Assembly (NCBI GenBank): GCA_019633425.1
Contig: WSUB01000223.1
Coordinates: forward strand, 1 to 52,357
Origin: Tulasnella sp. 424
Taxonomy: Eukaryota > Basidiomycota > Agaricomycetes > Cantharellales > Tulasnellaceae
Direction of reading: 5' to 3'
Length of the DNA: 52,357 bases
Under the pieces are notes generated by a model. The model saw only the letters and a list, made by a program, of their open reading frames with translations. It had not been told where the DNA came from and searched no databases. The position numbers and the translations under genes are program-made. Below are positions 34,416 to 45,494 of the stretch, in pieces (the stretch's first letter is position 1; each line of letters starts with the position of its first letter).

Positions 34416-37133
34416 TTATTCTATGAATGATGGGTCTGCTTGAATCCATTCGAGTGCTTCGGACATGGATAACCTATCGGCCGGTTCTCGCAGCCAACAG
34501 GCAGCTGCAACATCCCAAATTACCCCGTAGGATATTCCGTTTGAGGATTCAGTTGGAATCCTTGAAGGGCGTTCGTCCCTCAGCAGCACGGCACGCATCA
34601 CGGCAACGTCATTCGCGTAATCCGCGAAAGGTACCTTGCCCGTGAGTACCTGTTACACCCGACAATTAGTCTGATGGCGCACGGGCTGACAACCTTTCCA
34701 AGAACAAACCTCCACAATGGTCATGCTAAACGCATAGACATCGGATTCGAAAGTCTTAGGTGCGTCATCCCACAATTCAGGACTCTGCCACCTGAACGTC
34801 CCTGCGCCTCTCATTGCGGTGGATGTTCTCGAATCAATCGACTTTGTAAGGCCGAAATCGCAGAGAAGAGAATATCCGTTATCGCCAATTAAGATGTTGT
34901 TGGCCTTGATGTCCCCGTGCACGACTCCTTCCTTCTGTAAGTACCGTAAAGCATCGGCCGTCTCGCACATCTGATGAAGGGAACGATTAGTGTCAAACAG
35001 AAGATGACAACGTACTTAGGATAAAGACTCACAAGCTTAATACGGTTAACGTTGGGGTGGTCTTCGATGTATTCGGCCAAGGTCCCATTCTTGATGAACG
35101 GGCTTACGAAGTAGATGTGGCCGTCGCGCTTGAACGTTCCCAAAAACTCCAAGATATGAGGATGTCGGAGGTTACGCCAAGTCGCCGCTTCTCGTTCAAA
35201 TCTCTAAATGCGCAGCAAGAATGAGTCAGCTGTTAGTGGTCCAGGGTGGTCAAACGCGATCGGAAAGACGTACTCTTACAACTACGTCATCGTAGCCTGA
35301 CGCACCCACTCTTGGTCTCTTAAGGGCCACTTTTCCAGCTTTCAGATGTGTGCCTTCAAATAAATCGCAGAAATGGCCGTTGATCTTTACGGGTAAAGCT
35401 GATATCCAAGTGATGGCTGGCCCAATGTCGTGGGTCAGAAGCATCGTGTCTAAGTGTTGAATCTGAGAACGGACTCAAATTACCGACAGATGCAAAAAAG
35501 CTCCTTACCGGTTACTGAGTGCAAAGGCTCCGCAGGCCAGCTGGGCTGAGATGGGTAGTTTGGGATAGTTGAATTACTCGAGCTGTGAGGTGACTGATGC
35601 TCGGTATTGTTATGATGATGCTTGGGCTTCTTAGCTCGACTCGGTCCAGGAGATCCGTTTGGGGCAGGCATATCACTTGGTCGAGGCAAGGTCCGCGTTG
35701 TTTGGGTAGCGAGTGGTCGTGAAGACGATCCGGTTCGTTCCAATCGCTCCTTCCGCTTCCCAGTAGCGGCTGTAGTATCCAAGCCATCTGAAGGGCAGCC
35801 AGTCTGACTTTGATTCAGAGGACCTGGATGAGACGACCTTCTATCTTTCGACCCCGTGGACTTGACAAGGGGCGTGGCCATTTGCCCGATCATGGCAAAT
35901 AGAACACCTTCAGTCCCGCTCCCTTTATGAGGCGTTTCGGTAGTATCTGCATAGGATCCGAACTCATCTAAAAAGTCTGTGGAACCATCGAACATGACAG
36001 GAGCCGGTTTGTATATGCTCTGGCTCGCAGGCTGCACTCCCAGATACATTTGCAAGACCTCCTTGAATGCATCGGCGTGGGGGAAAGCGTTGACGTCGTC
36101 AGCTTGATGGTCAAAGGGCCGCTTGCGATGTCGAGCGGTGGTCGAATCATGCTGATGTGAGAGACCCACCGGCGTGGTGAGTGGGGAGAGGACGGAATCA
36201 TTGAGCGGGGCTGGCGGAGCCTCTGCGCCCCGTGGAACGCCACCAAAATAAGGGCTGATGGTTGGATGAAGTGCACCGGGTAGCTCAGGCGGAGAGTACG
36301 GCTTCGGCTGCGCGACTCCAGGAGTTATGGCAGGCCTTGAGACGGAGGAGCGAGGAGAATGCTGAACACTGCCGTCAGTGGTCTGGATGTGGATGCCAGT
36401 GGGTGTTGTAACTGTGATGGTGTTTGTACTGTCTTCTCCTTGACTGCATTCGATCTTGTAGCCTTGAGGGAGGAAGGCGTTGAACCCTTGGATGAGTGAA
36501 GGATGACTTTTAAATAGGGTCGAGACCTTCTCAATGACACCAGGAGTATCAATGCTATACGAAAAAGCAGAAATTATCTTAGCGGGGAAGGAGTGGGCCA
36601 CGAACGGTCACGTACGTCTGGCTGTTGAAATCATGCATGGTATCCAGGAACTGGTTATACACGTCCGGTCGTTCTTGAAATTCGGTCTTGACCATTTCCA
36701 AGTATGAATATGCATCTTTAACGTCTAATGAGGGAGATGATCTGGATGGAGACGAAGCTCTAAGCTGATCTCTGGTTGCAGGACTGGGAGTTCCAGAGGC
36801 CAGGGTCTCTGGGCTCAGCGTTGACTCTTCAATGGGCGGTGTTGGCGTGCTTGGGATACCAGGCCTGGGGGATAGGGCCGTCGTAGGCCATGGCTCCGTT
36901 GAAGAGGCCCGCTGAGGTGCCAAAGTTGATCCGGGGCTGGAGGCTAGGTTGAGGTTGGGAGCAGACAAAGTGGGTGAAGGTGAGGGCGCTTGGCTAGCAG
37001 AAGCTCCTGGCTGCTCTACCTCTTGTTGGGTATGAGGAAGAATAGTAGCATGTGATGGTTTTGGTTGATCTTGGAGGATGGATGATGTGGGAGGGAGAGT
37101 TGGTCGTAGACGACGTTCAGGATCGTCCTTCAT
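34416..37133 (-). CDS. SIN3-PAH / TKL kinase chimera
   Basis: Six exons on the minus strand (37133-36616, 36554-35509, 35449-35274, 35203-35033, 34970-34710, 34649-34416) make one frame of 801 aa. Residues 1-~270 are a diverged copy of the SIN3 N-terminus: Pro/Ser-rich leader, PAH1 with the SIN3 intron in the same place ([20 protein letters not shown], then [10 protein letters not shown] and LPQGYKIEC), and the [13 protein letters not shown] segment. PAH2 is degenerate ([18 protein letters not shown] remains, helix 1 is mostly lost). The SIN3 [11 protein letters not shown] linker persists to ~residue 515. Intron 35508-35450 then joins it to a TKL-like kinase: [39 protein letters not shown] and SPELW, all catalytic residues present. 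The kinase half is a sister of the C-terminal kinase at 4130-5121 with identical intron positions. If the fusing intron is not used, these are two adjacent genes. Confidence 0.7.
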
Positions 37134-37824
37134 TTTTTCGAACTGGTAAGGTCGGCGCTAATTTCCGGTATGAGATTAGCCTGGTATCTAACCCGGGAAA
37201 TGCCTGTGCGAGGAGTCAATCGGCGAGTGCCGAGGACCTTGCTGAGAAGGGGGGGGGGGAAGGTTCACTTCACGGCAACCACCGAGCGGCTGTGCGGGGT
37301 GCTGTGAAGCCACACGTGATCACTTGTTCAGATGGCCGGTATTCTGCATCTTTCTTAAAAGTGACGGGCATAGGCCATGCAAGAACTCCATATAATCTTT
37401 CTGTTTCACACTGCTTGATCTATAGCAGGTGTTCTTGGGTGAGATGAGCAAAGAAACGCTCTGCAACGAGGGACAATGAATGAGAAAACCAATCAAATTG
37501 CCGAGATATATGACCTCAAACAAACTACATCATACTAAACATGAACACTGGTGCTGACCGACGGTTGATCTGCCACTGGGAGTTGAATATGGAGGTCAGA
37601 AAGATTGCCGGGACTCGTCCTAAGTGTGGAGGATATTGAACGCGCTCGTGTATTGTAAGAGGAGTTACCTACATCTAATAAGAGAACGGGGTGTAAGGCT
37701 CTCGGAATGTGGTAATGCAGAATGTCGGACGGGCCGAGTATTTCCATTGATTCGAAGGCATGGCGAGTCTCCATCTGCTTGTTACGACACTTTGTAATTA
37801 AACGACGTCAGAGAATAGGATCGA
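37134..37824. other. Intergenic, no gene seen
   Basis: Upstream region of the PAH-kinase chimera and downstream flank of the kinase remnant. A G-run lies near 37250. No coding evidence. Confidence 0.4.
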
Positions 37825-37944
37825 TCATGATTTGGAATTGTCTATGAGTGAAGGGTCCGCTCGGATCCGTTCGAGCACCGACGACATAGATAACCTATCA
37901 GCGGGGTTTTTGGGCCAACAAGCGGCCGCAACGTCCCAAATACC
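37825..37944 (-). pseudogene. Orphaned kinase C-terminus remnant
   Basis: About 39 codons ([20 protein letters not shown] to NSKS, then stop) match the end of the kinase domain of the gene at 34416-37133 ([20 protein letters not shown]). The rest of the kinase is missing. The remnant stops exactly at the TIR element at 37945, beyond which lies PAH2-coding sequence on the same strand. It is best read as the tail of a third PAH-kinase gene whose middle was lost. Confidence 0.7.
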
Positions 37945-38322
37945 GTACCGGCCCAAATTATAGCGACGGCGTGTGACAGCGTGACTATTTAGCGACGGTG
38001 ACGGACCCACCGCGACTACCGTGACGAAGCGACCGCATCGCGGTTTTACGCGACCGCTCCAGCCAAAAGCAATCACCTGCCGTGAAAATTTCCTAAGTAG
38101 CTTAGTCCCCATGTAAAAAAATGAACATGGATGGACCTGGATACATAGATGTTTCTGACTGAGCGATTTTTTGAAATTACTGTACATTAAATGCGATGAA
38201 AACGTGACGAAAACCGCCGTGACGGTAGCGACGGGCCCCTATTTTGTGACGTGATGTTGCATATTTATAGCGACGAAAGCCGCCCGCGTGACGTGACCCG
38301 TTGCTACAATTTGGGCCGGTAC
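37945..38322. mobile_element. TIR element (MITE-like) breaking a PAH-kinase gene
   Basis: A ~378-base block is bounded by inverted repeats: the left end reads GTACCGGCCCAAATTATAGC and the right end is its near-perfect complement (CTACAATTTGGGCCGGTAC). It encodes no protein and is rich in GTGAC/GCGAC-type short repeats. The palindromic GTAC (or TA) at each border could be the target duplication, so the superfamily is not decided; TA would suit Tc1/mariner-like elements. It separates PAH2-coding sequence from a kinase-tail remnant. Confidence 0.7.
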
Positions 38323-39640
38323 AGTAGACCACCTCCGGCCCCCATCCCGCCCTCAAGAGTCGTTGCAGTGGTGTCGGGTAGGAACTGCTTGAACTCATCC
38401 AACAAGTCCGTAGAACCATCGAACAAGACGGCAATCTGTTCGTATACGCTCTGGATTGGACGTTGCTCCTTCTGATACGTCTGCAAGATCTCCAAGAACT
38501 GCTTGTACGTCTCAGGGTCTGAGGCGAACCTATTCTTGATCTTGTTGACGTAGTTGATCGCATGGTTAAATTCAACAGGTCGCTTGCTGTCTTGAGCAAT
38601 GGCCGGGGGGTGCTGCTGCGGTTGAGGCGGAGGGGTGGCAACAAGTGGTCCAGTTATCACGGCGGCTGGACCATTAGCATGCTGTAGCTGCTGAGGTGGT
38701 AAACCGAGTGAGTGACCCATTGGGGTGTCAGCCGGTGGCGGGACAGGATCGTTGAAAGGGGCTAACGAGGCACCCGCGCCCGGCGGGGGACCATGAGGGT
38801 AAGGGCTGCTGGTTGCTGGAGGGGCGCCAGGTGGCCCGGGCGGGAAGTACGAATTCGGCTGCGCGACTCCCGGAATTACGACAGGCGTCGCGACGATGGA
38901 ACGGGTCGTACGTTGAATAATGCCGTCAGCAGTCTGGGTGTGAATGCCGGTGGGAGTCGTCACTGTGATGGTGTTTGTGCTGTCTTCTCCTTCACTGCAT
39001 TCGATCAGGTAGCCTTGAGGGAGGAAGGTGTTGAATCCTTGGATGAGTGAAGGATGGCCTTTAAAAAGGGTCGAGACCCTCTCAATGGTGCCAAGAGTAT
39101 CGATGCTATTGACAAAAGTACGAAACATGTCAGTGTTGAAGGGGTGATCAACAAAAACGGCACGTACATCTGGCTTTTAAAATCTTTCATGATATCCAAG
39201 AACTGGTTATACACGTCCGGTCGTTCTTGAAATTTGATCTTGATCATCTCTAAATATGACAACGCATCTTTGACGTTAAGTGGACGGTATGCCCCAGATG
39301 GAGACGAAGCTCCAGACTGATCTCCGGGTGCAGGACCGGGAGTTCCAGGGGCCAAATCCTGGCCAGGCATTGACTCTGCAGTAGGCGGCCCTGGTATGGC
39401 AGGAGTATCCGGGTCGGGGATTAGCGTTGTAGCAGGCCACGGTTGGGTTGAAGAGGCTCGTTGAGGTGCTAAAGCTGGTCCAGGAACTAGGCTGGGGTTG
39501 GGTGCTGACGATGTGGGCCGAGATGCGGGCGCCTGGCTGGCAGGAGCCCCTGGCTGCTCTGCACGAGATGGATCTTTATCTCGGACTACGATGGTAGGAG
39601 AAACATCTGGGGCGAGGGACGTCGGGGGGTCGACGTCCAT
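38304..39640 (-). pseudogene. Truncated SIN3 paralog (PAH1-PAH2 only)
   Basis: Two exons on the minus strand (39640-39168, 39105-38304) encode ~424 aa closely similar to the first third of SIN3: MDVDPP start, Pro-rich leader, PAH1 split by the same intron ([20 protein letters not shown], then [10 protein letters not shown]), [15 protein letters not shown], and a complete PAH2 ([14 protein letters not shown] to [14 protein letters not shown]). A ~30-codon linker piece present in SIN3 ([13 protein letters not shown] region) is deleted. Just after GGMGAGGGL the frame runs into the TIR element and stops after a few element-derived residues. PAH3 and the HDAC-interaction domain are absent. Nucleotide similarity to SIN3 is high, so the copy is younger than that at 34416-37133. 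It may still be expressed as a two-PAH protein; I call it a pseudogene because its 3' part was lost. Confidence 0.7.
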
Positions 39641-39863
39641 TTTCGAGCTCTTAGACGAAGATGATGTTAACGTCCGGGACGGGACTGTCCTTTGTATTAG
39701 GCCGGCAGAAGTGTGTGCTGAACAGATCAGTGAGCGCGGGGGTTATTTGCTGAGAACGGGGGGTTGTGGAAGTTCACTTCAAGGGAAACCACCAAGCGGT
39801 TTTTGTGCAAGACGGCGTGTATATAGGCGCGCCGCTGACCACGTGATCCGCTTGTGCAGTGAG

Positions 39864-39994
39864 TAGTGTTGCCGCGAATGGCAAAAGATGGCAAACGAAG
39901 CGAAGGAGATTTCGATCTCCTTCGAACACTTCGATGTTTTGGACAACCTGATTGGCTAGTAGAGCGTGGAATCTTGTTCCCAGCGGCAACACTA
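39864..39994. mobile_element. hAT-like MITE, 131 bp
   Basis: The termini are inverted repeats (TAGTGTTGCCGC at 39864 and GCGGCAACACTA ending 39994). The flanks carry 8-base near-identical direct repeats, GCAGTGAG at 39856-39863 and GCAGTGAA at 39995-40002, matching the 8-bp target duplication of hAT transposons. There is no coding capacity. It lies in the divergent promoter interval between the truncated SIN3 paralog and the carboxylase gene. Confidence 0.75.
39901..39924. repeat. Perfect 10-bp hairpin inside the MITE
   Basis: CGAAGGAGAT and its exact reverse complement flank a TTCG loop. It lies within the left half of the 131-bp element. Confidence 0.75.
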
Positions 39995-40396
39995 GCAGTG
40001 AACGTGTTTCTGCAGACCGAGAGCGACCGACACGCGAAAACTCTGTGCGATCCGCTATTCCTTCTTGCCTCTAAGTATTAATATTGTTGTTCGGTGAGAT
40101 GAGTAAAGGGACCCTCATTCCCGAACCAGTGATGATGATGAGAAAAACAAAATCGATTTGCCGCGATACATGAGACTTAAAGAAACTCCTCCCTCATATA
40201 AAATAAGTATACCGATGTTGGCTGAAGGGTGCTCTTGGTGGTGTTGTGTGTAGGGCTGGTCGTACTATTGCCAGTTTGGATGTCGTGACGTTGTCCCTGA
40301 CGCGTGAACAAACACGGAGCTTGGTTCGGAACTTGGGTCACGCCTATGCTCAACGCTTCAGTCACCTTCCCGCTACTCTCCCAACCATAACCGCAA

Positions 40397-43269
40397 ATGC
40401 ATCCCTCAAAGCGAGCAGCCTCAGCAACCCTCAAGAGGATTTCAATCTCCAACGCAACTCGACGGGCAATAGCCACACCCTTGTTGACGTCAACACCATG
40501 TTCAAGTGCAAATGCATCCCGGGAGGTTTCCCCACTCCCGAGCGCCTCGACAGCGAGGCGCTATCAACAAGCAACACTCTCTAACGCAAGACACTATGGA
40601 ACAGGTAAGGGATAAACCAAAAGACGATTGGTTTTCCCATGTTCACGTCTCCCCGTTCAGTCCTTTCCGACATGCCTGTTGAACACGAAGCGAATCGCAA
40701 ACCACTTTTCAACAAGATCTTGATTGCTAATAGGTAGGAGAGCCTTCGACTTGAGAGGGGTGAATCGTTCGCCTGACATCATTTCTTTCCGTAGGGGTGA
40801 AATTGCCTGTCGGGTGATCAAGACGGCGAGGAAGCTCGGCGTGAAGACCGTTGCAGTGTACAGCGAGGTGGACGAGAATGCCATGCACGTAAAGATGGTG
40901 AGTCCTTTCTTTATGTCTAGCTTCTTACCCTGCACTATCTAACTCGTTTGTGGTATCAAGGCAGATGAAGCTTATTGTATCGGTCCCGCACCCTCAGCTG
41001 AGAGCTACGTGAGTGCGGATCTTCGAGTTTTCCGGGCCAGCTTTTAACCTACATCTTCCTCCGTTCTCAGCTTCGAGTGGATAAAATCATCGACGTGTGC
41101 AAGCGAAGTGGCGCACAGGCCGTTCATCCTGGGTGGGTGGTTTGAACAACCTCACGACTCCAATGACCCCGCTGACAAGACGTTACACTTCTGTAGATAC
41201 GGCTTCCTTAGTGAGAACGCCTCTTTCGCTGAACAGCTAGCGAAAGCTGGGATCGTTTTTATTGGTCCGCCTGTCCAGGCCATCATTTCTATGGGGTCAA
41301 AGAGGTACGTCATAGTTCCGTCCACGTCGGCCCGACCATCCTCTCATGACCGGTTCACAGCGAGTCCAAGGACATCATGACCCAAGCAGGCGTACCATGC
41401 GTCCCAGGCTACCATGGTACAAACCAGGATCCATCGTTCCTCCAAGAACAAGCCGAGAAAATCACCTTCCCCGTTCTGATCAAAGCCGTCATGGGAGGTG
41501 GAGGCAAAGGGATGAAGGTCGTTCACAAACGCGAGGACTTCCTCGACGCGTTGGAATCGGCCAAACGCGAAGCGATGAAATCGTTCAGCGACGACCGGGT
41601 TCTGGTGGAGAAGTACATCGTCCGGCCGAGGCACGTCGAAGTGCAGGTGTTCGGAGACCAGCACGGGAACGTGGTCAGTCTTTGGGAGAGGGATTGTTCG
41701 GTTCAACGCAGGCATCAGAAGATTATTGAGGAGGTAGGTGTATCTCTGGTCCGGATAATTTCAGACTGTTGGGCTCACTTCTCTGCCAGGCTCCCGCTCC
41801 CGGCCTGTCGGAAGAGACGAGGGCGGACTTGGGCGCCAAGGCCGTTGCGGCTGCAAAAGCTGTCAACTACGAAGGCGCAGGCACTGTGGAGTTCATCTAC
41901 GACAACGACACTTCCAAATTCTACTTCATGGAAATGAACACTAGGTTGCAAGTCGAGGTTCGTCTGCCTTCCTTCCTATTAGACGTTCAAATCACCTTGA
42001 CCTGACGCACTTCCAACATAGCATCCTGTGACCGAGATGATCACGAAGCAAGACCTTGTCCAGTGGCAACTCGAAGTAGCGTCCGGGAACCCACTTCCGC
42101 TGAAGCAAGATGAGATCCCTCGTGTCGGTCACGCGTTCGAGGCCCGGATCTACGCCGAAAACCCTCGGAACAACTTCCTTCCGGACGTTGGACCCCTCCT
42201 ATACTTGTCCACTCCGGAACCCTCCGAAAACCTTCGAGTTGAAGAGGGCTTCAAAGCGGGTTCGAGAATCGAAGTATTCTACGACCCGCTGATCAGCAAG
42301 GTTGTGGCTCACGGCCGAGACCGAACAGAGGCGTTGCGAGTGTTGCGCAAAGCACTGGAAGAGTATCATGTTGTGGGGCTGTCCACGAACGTTCAGTTCC
42401 TGCGGACCTTGGCTGGGAATGAGGATTTCATCGAAGGAAGTGTTGAGACAGCGTTTATCGACGTACGTGGTTATTCGAGAACAAATCATTCCATTCTAAA
42501 CGCTGATTTTGGGGGTTTTTAGAAACACTTTGATGCTCTGTTCCCCCCGTTACCCGTGCCTTCACCTGAGTTGCTAGCACAGGCTGCTCTTTTCGTCGCG
42601 CTTCGGGATCAGCCAGTTGCCGACAAACCAAACACCTCCCCTTGGGCATCCCTCTACGCTCGTCGGTTCGGTTCGGATGTTTACCATCGTATCGTCCAGT
42701 TCAACTTGGAGCACGGAGAGGAGACGAAACCATTCCGGGTCCACGTGTATTCAACGGACATTGGGAGCTTCGACGTCGAGGTTGAAGGAGTTGATGGGGC
42801 GCCCAACGCCAAGTTCGCATCTGTCAAGGCATCGTTGGCATCCTCAACGCAACTATCGAGCACTATCGAAAACCAGAAACGGGTGACTACCATCGTTTCT
42901 CAGCGACCACCACCTGATGTTCCAGCATCGCACGCGCCGAACACAGCCGAACGGATGCACATCTTCCATTCCGAAGGACAGAAGACCACGCTGGTGATCC
43001 CTCCTCCAAACTGGCTCTTGTCTCTTGGAGGTGAAGTGCTTGACGCGGCGAAGAAGGGGGTCAGGGCGCCAATGCCGTCCGTCGTGGTGGAGGTCAAGGT
43101 GAACGTCGGCGACAAGGTCAAGAAGGGACAAGTCGTCGTTGTTTTGGAGTCGATGAAGACGGAGACTGTGCTCCGAGCGGAAGCAGACGGTGTCGTTTCG
43201 AGCGTTGGATGCAAGAAGGGCGAGATGGTCCCTGAAGGAAAGGAGTTGGTGGAGATTGATACGGAATGA
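40397..43269 (+). CDS. 3-methylcrotonyl-CoA carboxylase alpha (biotin-carrying) subunit, mitochondrial
   Basis: It carboxylates biotin with ATP and bicarbonate; with a beta subunit (not in this window) it acts in leucine breakdown in mitochondria. Ten exons (40397-40604, 40661-40733, 40795-40897, 40961-41008, 41071-41132, 41197-41304, 41361-41733, 41790-41957, 42022-42462, 42523-43269) give 776 aa. Residues 1-~70 are Arg/Ser/Ala-rich without acidic residues, a good mitochondrial presequence. The biotin carboxylase follows: [37 protein letters not shown], the ATP-grasp loop [37 protein letters not shown] and EARIYAENP. The C-terminal biotinyl domain has ESMKTETV with Lys ~740, where most enzymes have MKM. 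Size and order fit MCC alpha; a propionyl/acetyl-CoA carboxylase alpha subunit is the main alternative. Confidence 0.85.
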
Positions 43270-43914
43270 GAGGGCTGGGATGTCTTTGCTCCCAGGATTC
43301 CCTAACGTATTCATATCTGGACAACCCTGTGGTATATATGACGCTCAGTTGTAGAAGGACCTGTATATGTCTGCGCAGTGGCTTCACATGCCAGACTTCT
43401 TGCGAAGGATCGAGGACGACTGCCGAACGCCAGGTTGTTTTTAACGACGTTCAATCAAATACACGACAGATAATGTGTTGCGCATCTTGTGAACAGAGAA
43501 TGTTCCGGACATGAAGTTTGTTTGGTTACTTTACGCAGTGGTCATCTGATTCGCACCGCCGGAATGACGAACTCAGGGTTTACATCGTCCACGCTCTCAT
43601 CATAATTCAAAGCCCTTCCAATATCATCCGAACCTCACATCTTCAACCCACCAAGGTCCAATTCTATGCTCACTTCGCAGAACTGGAAGCTGTCGGGGAC
43701 ATGTCGGGGGTAAGGTCCCGAAGGCTGCCGTCGGGATGCAGCAACTTCCTCTGTATTGGCGGGCCGTCCGAAGCCGCAACGAGCCGGTCATGACTTCTTT
43801 CCGGCAATGGACTTCTGCTTTATAGGCCCCGCCAACTTGCTGCACTATGAACGCTTCGTGCCTCTAGCTTTCTTGACTTCTTGGCTCTCTCACTTCTCCG
43901 AATCAGTCCGAACC
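43270..43914. other. Intergenic, no gene seen
   Basis: Carboxylase 3' side and esterase promoter. The 138-codon frame starting at 43756 contains the real esterase start at 43915 and is otherwise untranslated leader. Confidence 0.5.
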
Positions 43915-45179
43915 ATGGTCTCATCACGCTCGCTCCTCCTCGCGGCTTTCGTCTCCGCTTCTTCCGCGCTCCTCGTCAAGCGCGACGACACCGAGCGGAA
44001 CGATGGCATCCACCTCGCTGTGGGACCTCATTGCGGATCTGCAAAGGGAAACGCGACGGACGTCAATGAAGGGCTACGTACTTTAACGACTTACAAGACC
44101 ATCGTTTCATTCGGGGTGAGTACGCCACGGGGCTTCGTTCCGGCAGCTTCGGGAGGATGGAAGGGAGCCTAACAGCAATAATGTCTCATCATTAGGATTC
44201 ATACACCACCGGAGGGAACGCTGATGGCGGCCCGCTCCTTCCGGCGGTTCTGACTGGTGACAGCCCCAAAGCCGGAGGGCGGACTACCAACGGTCCTGTT
44301 TGGAGCGAAGATATTGCGAGCGATATTGGTGCGACTATTATGGACTACGCAGTAAGCTTCTGTATTAAGGTGTGACGTATGGGACACATCCATCCTGACC
44401 ATGCGAGGTCTGAATTCTAGATCGGCGGCGCGGTTACGGATGTTCGCCTATGGCCTAGCAAGGCAAACGCCAGTGATTTCATCCACCAAGGTGCGCTAGT
44501 CTCCAATCTTAACTACCCAAGGACACTGACAGTCATCATCTAATCGACCTTTTCCTCAGCCAAAACCACACTTTGGACCCGAAGACGACCCTGTATACCG
44601 CTTTCTTCGGCATCAAGTAAGTTCATGCGATGATACTTGGTACCTAGAAGCTCACCTCCGGTACTAGTGACTACTCCGCTGCCAAATGTGCGTTGATATT
44701 TTGCGGTTGAGCTGCCTTTCGCTTAACTCACTTTCTCATTTCCGCTAGACGACGGCGACCACATGCCTCAAGCGGCGCAAACCGTCCTCGACCAAATCGC
44801 CCGTCTCATGGCTCCTCCAACAAACGCCGAGTCCTTCCTCATTACCGATGCCTACGGTCGCGGGAAAGTAGCAGACATCGGCGAGGAGTACAAGGAGCTC
44901 GTCTATTCCGGTCTGGCCCAAATCCGAAAAGACCACCATTCCAAGTTCCGATACGCTTTCGTTGACTTCAAGTATATTTGGGATGGTGTCCTGGGCACCG
45001 ACCCTGGTTACGCCGCGTTTGGATACACCAGCTCAGGAGCTTGCACCCTCAACAGCAGCACCATCATCGGTGCGTGCAGTGACCCGGATCACACCTTCTA
45101 CTGGATTCCTGGTCACCCAAGCAAGCAAACGCACCGCATCATGGCCGATTATGTTGAGGAAGCTATAGACCAATGTTAA
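43915..45179 (+). CDS. Secreted GDSL/SGNH-family esterase
   Basis: The proposed exons are 43915-44115, 44196-44351, 44421-44490, 44533-44616, 44668-44687 and 44749-45179, ~320 aa. A signal peptide (MVSSRSLLLAAFVSASSALL) is followed by a KR processing site. SGNH block I is SFGDSYTTGG (catalytic Ser), block II YAIGGAV (oxyanion Gly), block III FFGIND (Asn). The block V region reads YWIPGHPSKQTH. The His is present, but the Asp expected three residues before it is Ile. Layout and GGRTTNGPVW resemble fungal carbohydrate acetyl-esterase-like proteins. One junction (44490/44533) does not keep frame with GT-AG splicing and is one base out. This may be a non-standard intron, a sequence error or a real frameshift. 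Confidence 0.72.
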
Positions 45180-45494
45180 GTTGTAAGTTGCCTCACCGTA
45201 GTTGTTGCTTTCAAGGGTCGAATGCTAAACGCACAATCTCTTTCAGCGCGATGGGTACATTCCAAAGTACCATCCGAATTGAATTGGAAAAAGAAAATCG
45301 AGCACAATATTCCAATTGGTGTATTACGTTGGCCTAATATAACGATTAGTGCTTGGTCCGTTCGGTGTTCTCGCTCCGTGCAGTCGACCGCTCCTGGTCG
45401 ATGTGAAACAAGTCCCTGCTGGGCCATACGTCCGCAATACCCATCTTGAAGGGATTGAATGGTGGGACCATCAATGGCCAATCGCAGGCCGGTT
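45180..45494. other. Convergent 3' ends
   Basis: Between the esterase stop and the end of the minus-strand PAH mini-gene. No gene seen. Confidence 0.4.
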
